NCBI GenBank assembly: GCA_947856335.1
Contig: CANUCD010000034.1
Span: forward strand, 1 to 9,695
Direction: 5' to 3'
From: an uncultured Bacilli bacterium
Lineage (GTDB): Bacteria; Bacillota_I; Bacilli_A; RF39; UBA660
Length of the DNA stretch: 9,695 nt
Position numbers and translations under genes: made by a program. Numbering within the stretch: the stretch's first letter is position 1; each line of letters begins with the position of its first letter. The notes below the pieces were generated by a model, which saw only the letters and a program-made list of their open reading frames with translations, made no database searches and was not told the origin of the DNA. Positions 1-5,039 of this stretch are shown in pieces.

Positions 1-5
1 TCCTT

Positions 6-111
6 TATACGTAACGATAGCCTAGTGGATACACCTCTTCCCATCCCGAACAGAGCAGTTAAGCACTAGAACGCCGACGATAGTGTACGCGAAAATAGGA
101 AGTTGCGTATT
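6..111 (+). rRNA. rrf: 5S ribosomal RNA
   Basis: 5S rRNA of the large ribosomal subunit. The conserved loop B/C block CCCATCCCGAACAG followed by AGTTAAGC is present at about 40-63, and GCCGACGATAGTG follows. The ends pair as helix I: 7-15 (ATACGTAAC) with 102-110 (GTTGCGTAT), nine pairs including one G-U. At about 105 nt it is slightly shorter than the usual 107-117. Exact ends are estimated from helix I. It abuts a run of ten T (110-119), so the transcript probably ends in or just after that tract, backed up by the hairpin at 142-198. No 23S sequence is visible upstream; the window starts within the spacer, so this is presumably the last gene of an rRNA operon. Confidence 0.93.
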
Positions 112-141
112 TTTTTTTTGCAAAAATTTAATAAATATAAA

Positions 142-198
142 AAAAAGTTAATATTTCATCAAGCAATTCAAGTGATTAGATGACTATATTAACTTTTT
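142..198. terminator. bidirectional terminator between 5S and DUF2188 gene
   Basis: A 13-bp perfect inverted repeat pairs 142-154 (AAAAAGTTAATAT) with 186-198. An inner stem, TCATC 156-160 with GATGA 179-183, extends it across the loop. A-rich on one side and T-rich on the other, it can end transcription from both strands. The TAA stop of the minus-strand gene (197-199) lies in the stem. The stem is AU-rich, so efficiency is uncertain. Confidence 0.6.
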
Positions 199-433
199 AA
201 TTTACATAATCTTTTGGGGGAAAAGGATCATTCCCATATGAATCTTTATCTCTAATTTTTCCGTCTTTTCCATGAATAACAAGCTCAGTTTCGTAAAGTT
301 TAGCTTTTTCTCTACCAAAGCTAATAGCTTCTTTTTGAGTTTGAAATGTTCTAGTAGCTTTTTCGTTTCCTTCTTTTATGACTCTCCAATCCCCATTTGA
401 ATTAGGCACTACGTGATAATTCTTTTTTGACAT
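197..433 (-). CDS. DUF2188 family small protein
   Basis: 78-aa soluble protein, full length for the DUF2188 family. Family hallmarks are visible: an N-terminal YHVVPNSNGDW strand, a central TQKEAISFGREKA helix, then ELVIHGKDGKIRDKDSYGNDP near the C-terminus, which is the most conserved part. No catalytic residues or membrane segments are apparent. The family's molecular role is unknown to me; it is often found as a single small gene. Start is ATG 431-433 with a strong GGAGG (441-445) seven bases upstream. It is monocistronic, convergent with the 5S gene, and has its own promoter at 452-480. Family assignment is from recognised sequence pattern; function is not inferred. Confidence 0.9.
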   Translation of the reverse strand: MSKKNYHVVPNSNGDWRVIKEGNEKATRTFQTQKEAISFGREKAKLYETELVIHGKDGKIRDKDSYGNDPFPPKDYVN

Positions 434-451
434 ATTTCTTCCTCCAAAATG

Positions 452-480
452 ATTATATAATATAATGAACTTTAAAGCAA
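452..480 (-). promoter_or_regulatory. sigma-A-type promoter of the DUF2188 gene
   Basis: On the minus strand, -35 TTGCTT (475-480), 17-bp spacer, -10 TATAAT (452-457). Start of transcription would fall around 444-446, leaving a leader of about 12 nt that begins almost at the GGAGG. It lies just downstream of the minus-strand terminator at 487-521, so the gene would be transcribed independently of the candidate small RNA. Confidence 0.5.
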
Positions 481-486
481 TAGCTC

Positions 487-521
487 AAAACAAAAACTGA
501 CACTTAATCGTGCCAGCTTTC
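487..521 (-). terminator. minus-strand intrinsic terminator of candidate small RNA
   Basis: On the minus strand CTGGCAC (510-516) pairs with GTGTCAG (497-503) around the six-base loop GATTAA, with one G-U pair. Flanking A and T runs extend it to about 12 pairs, and the tract TTTTTGTTTTG follows. On the plus strand the same site has an A-C mismatch and no clean T tract, so it reads leftward only. No protein gene ends here on this strand. Confidence 0.5.
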
Positions 522-564
522 CTTTCCCAAAATCTCTCTTTCATAAATGCTTGTATGCATCTAC
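487..564 (-). ncRNA. candidate small RNA of about 75 nt
   Basis: Inferred transcription unit: the consensus-like minus-strand promoter at 571-599 predicts a start near 564, and the terminator at 487-521 follows about 50-75 nt later. The RNA would fold as a 5' hairpin (GTAGATGC, loop ATACAA, GCATTTAT, about 556-563 with 542-549), a purine-rich single-stranded middle, and the terminator hairpin. It matches no riboswitch or known RNA family that I recognise: no T-box, SAM, preQ1 or SRP signatures. A 19-codon ORF (485-544, starting MKERFWERK) spans the middle and the terminator but has no Shine-Dalgarno site, so a short peptide is the alternative. Existence rests on promoter and terminator only. 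Confidence 0.3.
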
Positions 565-570
565 AACAAA

Positions 571-599
571 ATTATATTATGAATTAAGTTTAAAATCAA
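571..599 (-). promoter_or_regulatory. strong minus-strand promoter without a protein gene
   Basis: Minus-strand -35 TTGATT (594-599), spacer of exactly 17 bp, -10 TATAAT (571-576). It points toward the terminator at 487-521 and the DUF2188 gene. It sits back to back with the plus-strand promoter at 605-635. Confidence 0.5.
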
Positions 600-604
600 G
601 TGTT

Positions 605-635
605 TTTACAAAAAAAGCTTAAGTTTTTATATAAT
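605..635 (+). promoter_or_regulatory. plus-strand promoter upstream of the 699 gene
   Basis: A perfect TATAAT -10 (630-635) with TTTACA (605-610) at a long 19-bp spacing. It would give a leader of about 57 nt for the gene starting at 699. A second possible start signal is the extended -10 TGTTACAAT at 669-677, about 21 nt before the start codon. Its only upstream -35 match, TTGACA at 645-650, is 21 bp away, too far. Either or both may be used. Confidence 0.35.
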
Positions 636-698
636 CGACCATAGTTGACAAATTATTAGCATTTAATGTGTTACAATAGCCTAAATGGAGGTAAAATA

Positions 699-1460
699 AT
701 GAATTTTTATAAAACAAATTGTAAAGGCATTGAAAATGAAATAAAATTTGCTCAAGTATTAGATAATAAAATGATTAAGGATTTACCGATTAAATACCAA
801 AAATTACTTTATGGATTATTTGAAGATATCAATGAATATGATTATGTAGAGTGCTGGAAAAGCAAATTTTTTGAAAAAGCTGATATCAAAATCAGGATAA
901 ACGATAATATAAAAGGTGTTAGTATAAAAATGGGTGAATGTAATTCTGTTCATCAAGAAAGCCTAGATAGCTTTATTATTTTTCTAATGAATATGGGTAT
1001 AACCAAAAAAGTAACAGATATTTTAAGCTCATATATTAAAGGGACAGTTAATGGAGAAAAAGTAGAAGCTGCCATTTATAGAAAAATGCGATATAATGAA
1101 ATTGAAAAACTAAAAACCTCTTTTTCGGATTTTTACATTAAAACTAATTTATTTATACGTTTTTTATTTAAAGGAAAAGACAATTGGCCTTATACAGCAG
1201 ACGCTATTATTCATGGAACACCTGATAATTTTATCTGGGCAACAAAAAGTGAAATATTAAAATATTTACTTAATTATTCTAAAAGCGAAAATAATAATGT
1301 AAAAATAGGTCCGTTATTTATACAATCTTATCATAAAAAACTACATGAAAAAACAACAAATTCAGGTAATGAAATAATAGATATTCAAATAAAGTGGTAT
1401 TCTCTTGCCAAAGATTTAGAAAAAATTTCTTTAAAACGCAATAAAATGGAAGAAATTTGA
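699..1460 (+). CDS. conserved hypothetical protein, possible PD-(D/E)XK nuclease-like
   Basis: 253-aa soluble protein that I cannot name. Start chosen at ATG 699 because GGAGG (687-691) sits seven bases upstream; an in-frame ATG at 666 would read through that site. The most striking block, about residues 58-86, runs KADIKIRINDN..GVSIKMGECNSVHQES. A D-x-K strand followed by an S-x-K strand resembles the core of PD-(D/E)XK restriction-type nucleases with a Ser in the (D/E) place, and NSVHQE after it suggests a conserved active or binding site. No signal peptide or membrane helix. No methyltransferase or toxin-antitoxin partner is adjacent. It stands alone upstream of yvcK, where rapZ normally lies in Firmicutes. 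The gene is well supported; the nuclease idea is inference and weak. Confidence 0.8.
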   Translation: MNFYKTNCKGIENEIKFAQVLDNKMIKDLPIKYQKLLYGLFEDINEYDYVECWKSKFFEKADIKIRINDNIKGVSIKMGECNSVHQESLDSFIIFLMNMGITKKVTDILSSYIKGTVNGEKVEAAIYRKMRYNEIEKLKTSFSDFYIKTNLFIRFLFKGKDNWPYTADAIIHGTPDNFIWATKSEILKYLLNYSKSENNNVKIGPLFIQSYHKKLHEKTTNSGNEIIDIQIKWYSLAKDLEKISLKRNKMEEI

Positions 1461-1499
1461 CAATATATACTTTTAATAGTTCTTTTTTTTTTAAAATTG

Positions 1500-1508
1500 T
1501 GGTAAAGT
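1500..1508 (+). promoter_or_regulatory. extended -10 element before yvcK
   Basis: TGGTAAAGT (1500-1508) fits the TGnTAnnnT extended -10 pattern; the -35 at 17 bp (TTCTTT, 1480-1485) is poor. Predicted transcription start is about 1515, so the message would begin at or just before the Shine-Dalgarno-like GTGAT (1516-1520). No terminator separates it from the upstream gene, so readthrough is also possible. Confidence 0.35.
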
Positions 1509-1524
1509 AATAATAGTGATGATT

Positions 1525-2478
1525 ATGAAAAAAATAATAATATTTGGTGGAGGTAGTGGTCTATCTCAATTACTTAAAGGTTTAAAATTATTTCCCATAG
1601 ATATAACCGCAGTTGTGTCTGTCTTTGATAATGGTGGCTCAACTTTAAAATTGCGTAAAGATTTTAATATTCCAGCAGTTGGCGATATTTCCAAAGTTTT
1701 AATGGCAATGAGTAATACAGATCAAGATATCGTTAATCTAATGAATTACCGTTTTAAACAATCCAAAACATTAGGCAACCATTCAGTTAAAAATTTGTTG
1801 TTAACAGCATTATTAGAGCAAAAAGGTGATTTTGCCAGTGCTATTCCTGTATTATCAAAGCTACTAGATATAGACGGGAAAATCTTACCAATTACTGAAG
1901 ATAACGCCGAATTAGTTGGTATCACAGAAGACGGTAAAACCATTTATGGCGAAACAAGCATAACTAAATGCAAAAAGAAAATCAAAAAAATAAAATATGA
2001 TAAAGAAGTTAAAGCAAGTCCTGACGTATTAAAAGAAATCGCCGAAGCCGATTTAATCATATTTTCATCTGGAAGTCTACTTACTAGTATTATTCCCAAC
2101 ATTGTTATAAAAGAAGTTGTAACAGCTATAAAAAAGAGCAAAGCTCCTAAACTTTATATTTGCAACTTAGTAACTCAACCAGGAGAAACTGATGATTTCA
2201 AAGTAAGCGATCACATAAAAGTATTAGAAGAATATCTTGGAAAAAACACAATTGATATGGTTTTAGCAAATAACAGTAAAATACCTCAAGAATTAGTATT
2301 AAAATATGCAACGAAAGAGCAAAAAGACCCCGTAGAATTAGATGAAGAAAATTTAGCCAAAATGCATATTAAAACTATTAAAGACAAAATTTATGCTATT
2401 GAAGATGGTATATTAAGACATGATGCGCTTAAAACTGGATATTTAGTATTCTCAGTACTAATGGAGACTGAAAAATGA
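1525..2478 (+). CDS. yvcK: YvcK family (GluM/CofD-like) protein
   Basis: YvcK (GluM) is a CofD-related, nucleotide-sugar-binding cytoplasmic protein needed for normal cell shape and gluconeogenic growth in Bacillus subtilis. With the start at ATG 1525 it is 317 aa, the usual length. The N-terminus MKKIIIFGGGSGLSQLLKGL is the family glycine loop (GGGTGLS in most members). DNGGST at residues 35-40 replaces the usual DDGGSS, and NHSVKNLLL matches the GHSxGNLLL block. GTG 1516 and ATG 1519 are also in frame, but GTGAT (1516-1520) is better read as the ribosome-binding site for 1525, as in the 7789 gene. Its end overlaps whiA by 4 bp, implying coupled translation. rapZ, the usual upstream partner, is absent here. 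Confidence 0.95.
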   Translation: MKKIIIFGGGSGLSQLLKGLKLFPIDITAVVSVFDNGGSTLKLRKDFNIPAVGDISKVLMAMSNTDQDIVNLMNYRFKQSKTLGNHSVKNLLLTALLEQKGDFASAIPVLSKLLDIDGKILPITEDNAELVGITEDGKTIYGETSITKCKKKIKKIKYDKEVKASPDVLKEIAEADLIIFSSGSLLTSIIPNIVIKEVVTAIKKSKAPKLYICNLVTQPGETDDFKVSDHIKVLEEYLGKNTIDMVLANNSKIPQELVLKYATKEQKDPVELDEENLAKMHIKTIKDKIYAIEDGILRHDALKTGYLVFSVLMETEK

Positions 2479-3404
2479 CTTTTACTTCAAGAATTAAAGA
2501 AGAAATATCTAAATCAGATGCAAATGAAAACGAAAAAATATGTGAATTATCTGGTTTTATTCGCTTTAGTGCTAGCATTAAAGACAGCATAATTATTACC
2601 CTAGAAAATGCCAGTGTAGCCAGAAGAATATATACAGACATAAAAGAAATATTTGGTATTCGTCCCAAAATAACTATTCGCAACCAAAGAAGATTTCGAA
2701 TTAAGCAAATATATATTTTAGAACTCAAAGAAAAGATGGAACACATAATAGAATTTTTAAATATCATGGATGGAAAGAAAAAAATTTTGCCCAACGAATT
2801 TTTTTTGACAAACGAAGAAGAAAAAATAGCCTATTTAAAAGGTACATTTTTAGCAGTTGGTACAATCAATGACCCAGCAACAAGTGGATATCACTTAGAA
2901 ATCGTTGTTGATATGAATAGAGAAGCAGTTTTTTTGTGTAATCTTTTTAGAGAGTTAAATATTCAAGCTAAACATTTAAAGAGAAATTCTAAATATATGG
3001 TATATATTAAAAATGCAGAAGTAATTGGCGATATTATTAAGATGTTTAAAGCTGTCAACTCATATTTTTATTTTGAAGATATTAGAATTTATCGTGACCA
3101 TAAAAACATGGTAAATAGACTTAATAATTGTGAGATAGCTAATCAAGAAAAAGCTATATCTACGGGTTTAAAACAATTAGACGATATTAAATATTTAAAA
3201 GATCAAGATTTATATTCACTCTTAGATGAATCTACCAAAATTGTCTTAGAATATCGTGAAAAGTATCCAGAAAGCTCTCTTAAAGAACTATCGGACATCA
3301 TTAGTATGGAAACAGATTACAAGATAGGCAAAAGTGGTGTTAATCATCATTTTATTAAAGTAAAAAACTTAATCAAAAAACATAAAGAAAAGGACGAGAA
3401 TTAA
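2475..3404 (+). CDS. whiA: sporulation/division regulator WhiA
   Basis: WhiA is a DNA-binding protein with an N-terminal LAGLIDADG homing-endonuclease-like fold and a C-terminal helix-turn-helix; it controls sporulation septation in actinomycetes and affects division and chromosome segregation in Bacillus. At 309 aa it has normal length. Visible blocks: MTFTSRIKEEISK at the start, YLKGTFLAVGTINDPATSGYHLEI at about 116-139, MVNRLNNCEIANQEKA at about 212-227, and the C-terminal helix-turn-helix SLKELSDII..KSGVNHHF at about 274-300. ATG 2475 lies within the yvcK stop region (ATGA overlap) with TGGAG at 2462-2466. No crh/HPr gene follows, unlike Bacillus; the next gene is convergent, and the stop codon lies in the shared terminator. 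Confidence 0.95.
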   Translation: MTFTSRIKEEISKSDANENEKICELSGFIRFSASIKDSIIITLENASVARRIYTDIKEIFGIRPKITIRNQRRFRIKQIYILELKEKMEHIIEFLNIMDGKKKILPNEFFLTNEEEKIAYLKGTFLAVGTINDPATSGYHLEIVVDMNREAVFLCNLFRELNIQAKHLKRNSKYMVYIKNAEVIGDIIKMFKAVNSYFYFEDIRIYRDHKNMVNRLNNCEIANQEKAISTGLKQLDDIKYLKDQDLYSLLDESTKIVLEYREKYPESSLKELSDIISMETDYKIGKSGVNHHFIKVKNLIKKHKEKDEN

Positions 3405-3418
3405 ATTTTTCTCGTCCT
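3391..3418. terminator. bidirectional terminator shared by whiA and fic
   Basis: A 10-bp perfect stem, AGGACGAGAA (3391-3400) with TTCTCGTCCT (3409-3418), encloses an 8-base loop. Both stop codons lie in the loop: whiA TAA at 3402-3404 and the fic TAA at 3401-3403 on the other strand. On the minus strand it is followed by TTTTCTTT, a good tract; on the plus strand a T run is lacking after the stem, so it is stronger leftward. Confidence 0.7.
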
Positions 3419-4312
3419 ACTTAAATTAGATTCATTAAAAAATATTTGATCTTGTACTTTTCTTAAATTAAATGCAATCCATTCATTCCAAGTATCTACT
3501 GTTGGCTCTAAGGCAATTTTACATATAAAATCCCGATATTCTTTTCGATATGGCATATATGTTTTAGAAAAATATAGGGCAGGTAAAGTAAATGGAACTT
3601 GAAATAACTCTCTTGTTACTTCAAACATTTTTATGTGTTGAATTGACCTAGCAACCCTAGTATTTCCGTCTTCAAAAAGTTGTAAAGAAGCCAAAAGTCC
3701 ATGAACAATAAAAGGTTTTACATACAAAATATCATCATCTGTTTCATGTTGATTATAATAATCACAAAATAAATTTAAAGCCAGCTTGATATCTTGAAAA
3801 GCAATTGGTAAAAACTCTACTACAAGTTCTTTATTTTCACAGTAACCAACATACTGTTCATTATTTTGTCTAAATTTAAGTAAAATATCATCTTCATTAG
3901 AAGTACCACGCATTAAAATTTCATGTGCTTTATTAAGAATATTAGGATTAAGTGGCTCTTGTAAAACAAATAATCTCTTAATCAAATAATTTATCGCCGT
4001 AGAATGATGATTTTCTTGATAAGCTTTTAACCAATCATAATTTTCATGCTCTACAACATGATTATCAATAACCTCGGTATTTCTAAGTCCTTTTAATATT
4101 GCCTCTAAATTTGTTTTACTAAATGATTGCAACAAATCCAAATATTCTTGATACAATTCTAAAGTATACTCTAGTTGGCCCTTAACTTTATCTGTTAGAG
4201 AAATATCATCAACATAATCAAAAAGACTTATATCAACAATCTTTTTTCGATAGTCACTTAAATTTTGAAGATTAGCTCCTAAAGCCATCAATTCTTTTTT
4301 TGTATACGGCAC
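3401..4312 (-). CDS. Fic-domain protein with degenerate active-site motif
   Basis: Fic proteins transfer AMP or other phosphate-containing groups to target hydroxyls using the loop H-P-F-x-(D/E)-G-N-G-R. Here the motif reads Q-L-F-E-D-G-N-T-R-V-A-R at about residues 211-222 (numbered from GTG 4312), so the catalytic His is Gln and the last Gly of GNGR is Thr. The conserved upstream helix His (residue 204, VHGLL) is kept at the normal distance, which supports the alignment. The N-terminal ~190 residues are helical with no clear inhibitory S/T-xxx-E-G/N motif. Start: GTG 4312 has AGAGGTGG (4318-4325) correctly spaced; GTG 4321 would lie inside that site (306 aa). The protein is 303 aa. It has its own promoter inside the clpP tail and converges with whiA. 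It could be an inactive or divergent-chemistry Fic; target unknown. Confidence 0.85.
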   Translation of the reverse strand: MPYTKKELMALGANLQNLSDYRKKIVDISLFDYVDDISLTDKVKGQLEYTLELYQEYLDLLQSFSKTNLEAILKGLRNTEVIDNHVVEHENYDWLKAYQENHHSTAINYLIKRLFVLQEPLNPNILNKAHEILMRGTSNEDDILLKFRQNNEQYVGYCENKELVVEFLPIAFQDIKLALNLFCDYYNQHETDDDILYVKPFIVHGLLASLQLFEDGNTRVARSIQHIKMFEVTRELFQVPFTLPALYFSKTYMPYRKEYRDFICKIALEPTVDTWNEWIAFNLRKVQDQIFFNESNLSRTRKI

Positions 4313-4338
4313 CAAAACCACCTCTTTTTATAGAGGAT

Positions 4339-4367
4339 ATCCTATCATATATTAAAAAAGATGTCAA
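4339..4367 (-). promoter_or_regulatory. promoter of the fic gene within the clpP end
   Basis: Minus-strand -35 TTGACA (4362-4367) overlaps the clpP stop codon (4364-4366), a 17-bp spacer follows, then -10 TAGGAT (4339-4344). Start of transcription would be near 4331, giving a leader of roughly 19 nt. This lets fic be expressed apart from clpP, although no terminator separates them. Confidence 0.55.
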
Positions 4368-4933
4368 ATTATCTCATCAATAAGACCATAACGAAGTGCC
4401 TCATCACTACTCATATAATTATCTCTTTCACAATCTTTAATAACTTTTTGTAGGCTCTTACCAGTATTAGACGCTAAAATACGATTAAGCTTCTTTTTAA
4501 TTTTCAAAATATGTTCAGCTTGAATTTTAATATCAGTCGCTTGACCCTGCGTTCCTCCTAAAACTTGATGTATCATAACCTCAGCATTTTTAAGAGCACA
4601 TCTCTTTCCCTTAGCTCCACTAGAAAGTAAAAAAGCTCCCATAGATGCTGCCATACCAACTACAATAGTTCTAACATCACTTTTAATAAAATTCATCGTA
4701 TCATAAATCGCAAGTCCACTTGTAACAGAACCACCAGGACTATTGATATATAAATATATATCATCATGATTAAGTGAATCTAAATATAAAAGCTCACTAA
4801 CAACAATACTTGCTAAAGAATCATTTATCTCCCCACTAAGAATAATAATTCTATCTTTTAAAAGTCTCGAATATAAATCATAAGCATATTCTTTATTACT
4901 ACTCTTTTCAATAACTGTTGGTACAATATTCAT
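4364..4933 (-). CDS. clpP: ATP-dependent Clp protease proteolytic subunit
   Basis: ClpP is the serine peptidase that forms the tetradecameric barrel fed by ClpX/ClpC-type unfoldases in the cytoplasm. At 189 aa it is near the usual 190-200. The catalytic triad is complete: Ser97 in GMAASMGAF, His122 in VMIHQ, Asp171 in CERDNYMS. The oxyanion glycine motif SPGGSV is at about 65-70, and GGTQGQATD carries the handle-region start; QVLGG replaces the common QPLGG. Start ATG 4933 has GGTGAT (4940-4945) six bases upstream. The gene is divergent from the nucleoside kinase with overlapping promoters. In many Firmicutes clpP lies beside yvcK-whiA; here it is near but inverted, with fic in between. No CtsR-type GGTCAAA repeats are seen. 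Confidence 0.96.
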   Translation of the reverse strand: MNIVPTVIEKSSNKEYAYDLYSRLLKDRIIILSGEINDSLASIVVSELLYLDSLNHDDIYLYINSPGGSVTSGLAIYDTMNFIKSDVRTIVVGMAASMGAFLLSSGAKGKRCALKNAEVMIHQVLGGTQGQATDIKIQAEHILKIKKKLNRILASNTGKSLQKVIKDCERDNYMSSDEALRYGLIDEII

Positions 4934-4946
4934 AAATTTATCACCT

Positions 4947-4971
4947 ATAGTATATATAGTATAAATAGTAT
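4947..4971. repeat. three 9-bp-spaced ATAGTAT heptamers in the clpP promoter region
   Basis: ATAGTAT occurs at 4947-4953, 4956-4962 and 4965-4971, exactly 9 bp apart, between the clpP start and the overlapping divergent promoters. Read on the minus strand the copies are ATACTAT, and the middle one supplies a likely clpP -10 (TACTAT 4956-4961, with TTGCAT at 4978-4983, 16-bp spacer). It may be a regulator site, or only a multiplied -10 sequence in AT-rich DNA. Confidence 0.6.
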
Positions 4972-4988
4972 TTTTTTATGCAAAAAAT

Positions 4989-5017
4989 ATGACAAAACGA
5001 AAAAAATATGATAAGAT
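4989..5017 (+). promoter_or_regulatory. promoter of the nucleoside kinase-gap operon
   Basis: -35 ATGACA (4989-4994), 17-bp spacer, -10 TAAGAT (5012-5017) preceded by TGA, an extended -10. The -35 overlaps a minus-strand TTGTCA (4990-4995) that may serve clpP, so the two divergent promoters share bases. Predicted leader is about 15-16 nt. Confidence 0.55.
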
Positions 5018-5039
5018 ATTATAGAATAGAGGGATAAGT

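Noticed and set aside
485..544. 19-codon minus-strand ORF annotated as a gene
   Set aside because: No Shine-Dalgarno site, and it reads through the terminator hairpin; kept only as an alternative reading of the candidate small RNA.
666..698. Upstream ATG at 666 as the start of the 699-1460 gene
   Set aside because: It would translate through the GGAGG at 687-691, which is ideally placed for ATG 699, and it overlaps a likely -10 element.
1457..1462. TTGACA as the -35 of yvcK (and the similar TTGACA at 645-650)
   Set aside because: No -10 lies at 16-18 bp from either; the usable -10 elements are 21 bp or more away.
1458..2478. Mollicutes genetic code (TGA as Trp)
   Set aside because: TGA ends the 699-1460 gene, yvcK (2476-2478) and clpP at the right family lengths, and Trp is written TGG.
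1746..2794. Open frames on the minus strand at 1746-1943, 1944-2141 and 2429-2794
   Set aside because: They lie opposite the well-recognised yvcK and whiA genes, have low-complexity hydrophobic content and no ribosome-binding sites.
4318..4336. Hairpin CCTCT/AGAGG hiding the fic ribosome-binding site
   Set aside because: The predicted transcription start (about 4331) lies after most of the upstream arm (4332-4336), so the hairpin would not form in the message.
4934..5039. CtsR operator for clpP
   Set aside because: No tandem GGTCAAA heptads with 3-bp spacing; the only nearby TGACA/TGTCA is a single -35-like site.
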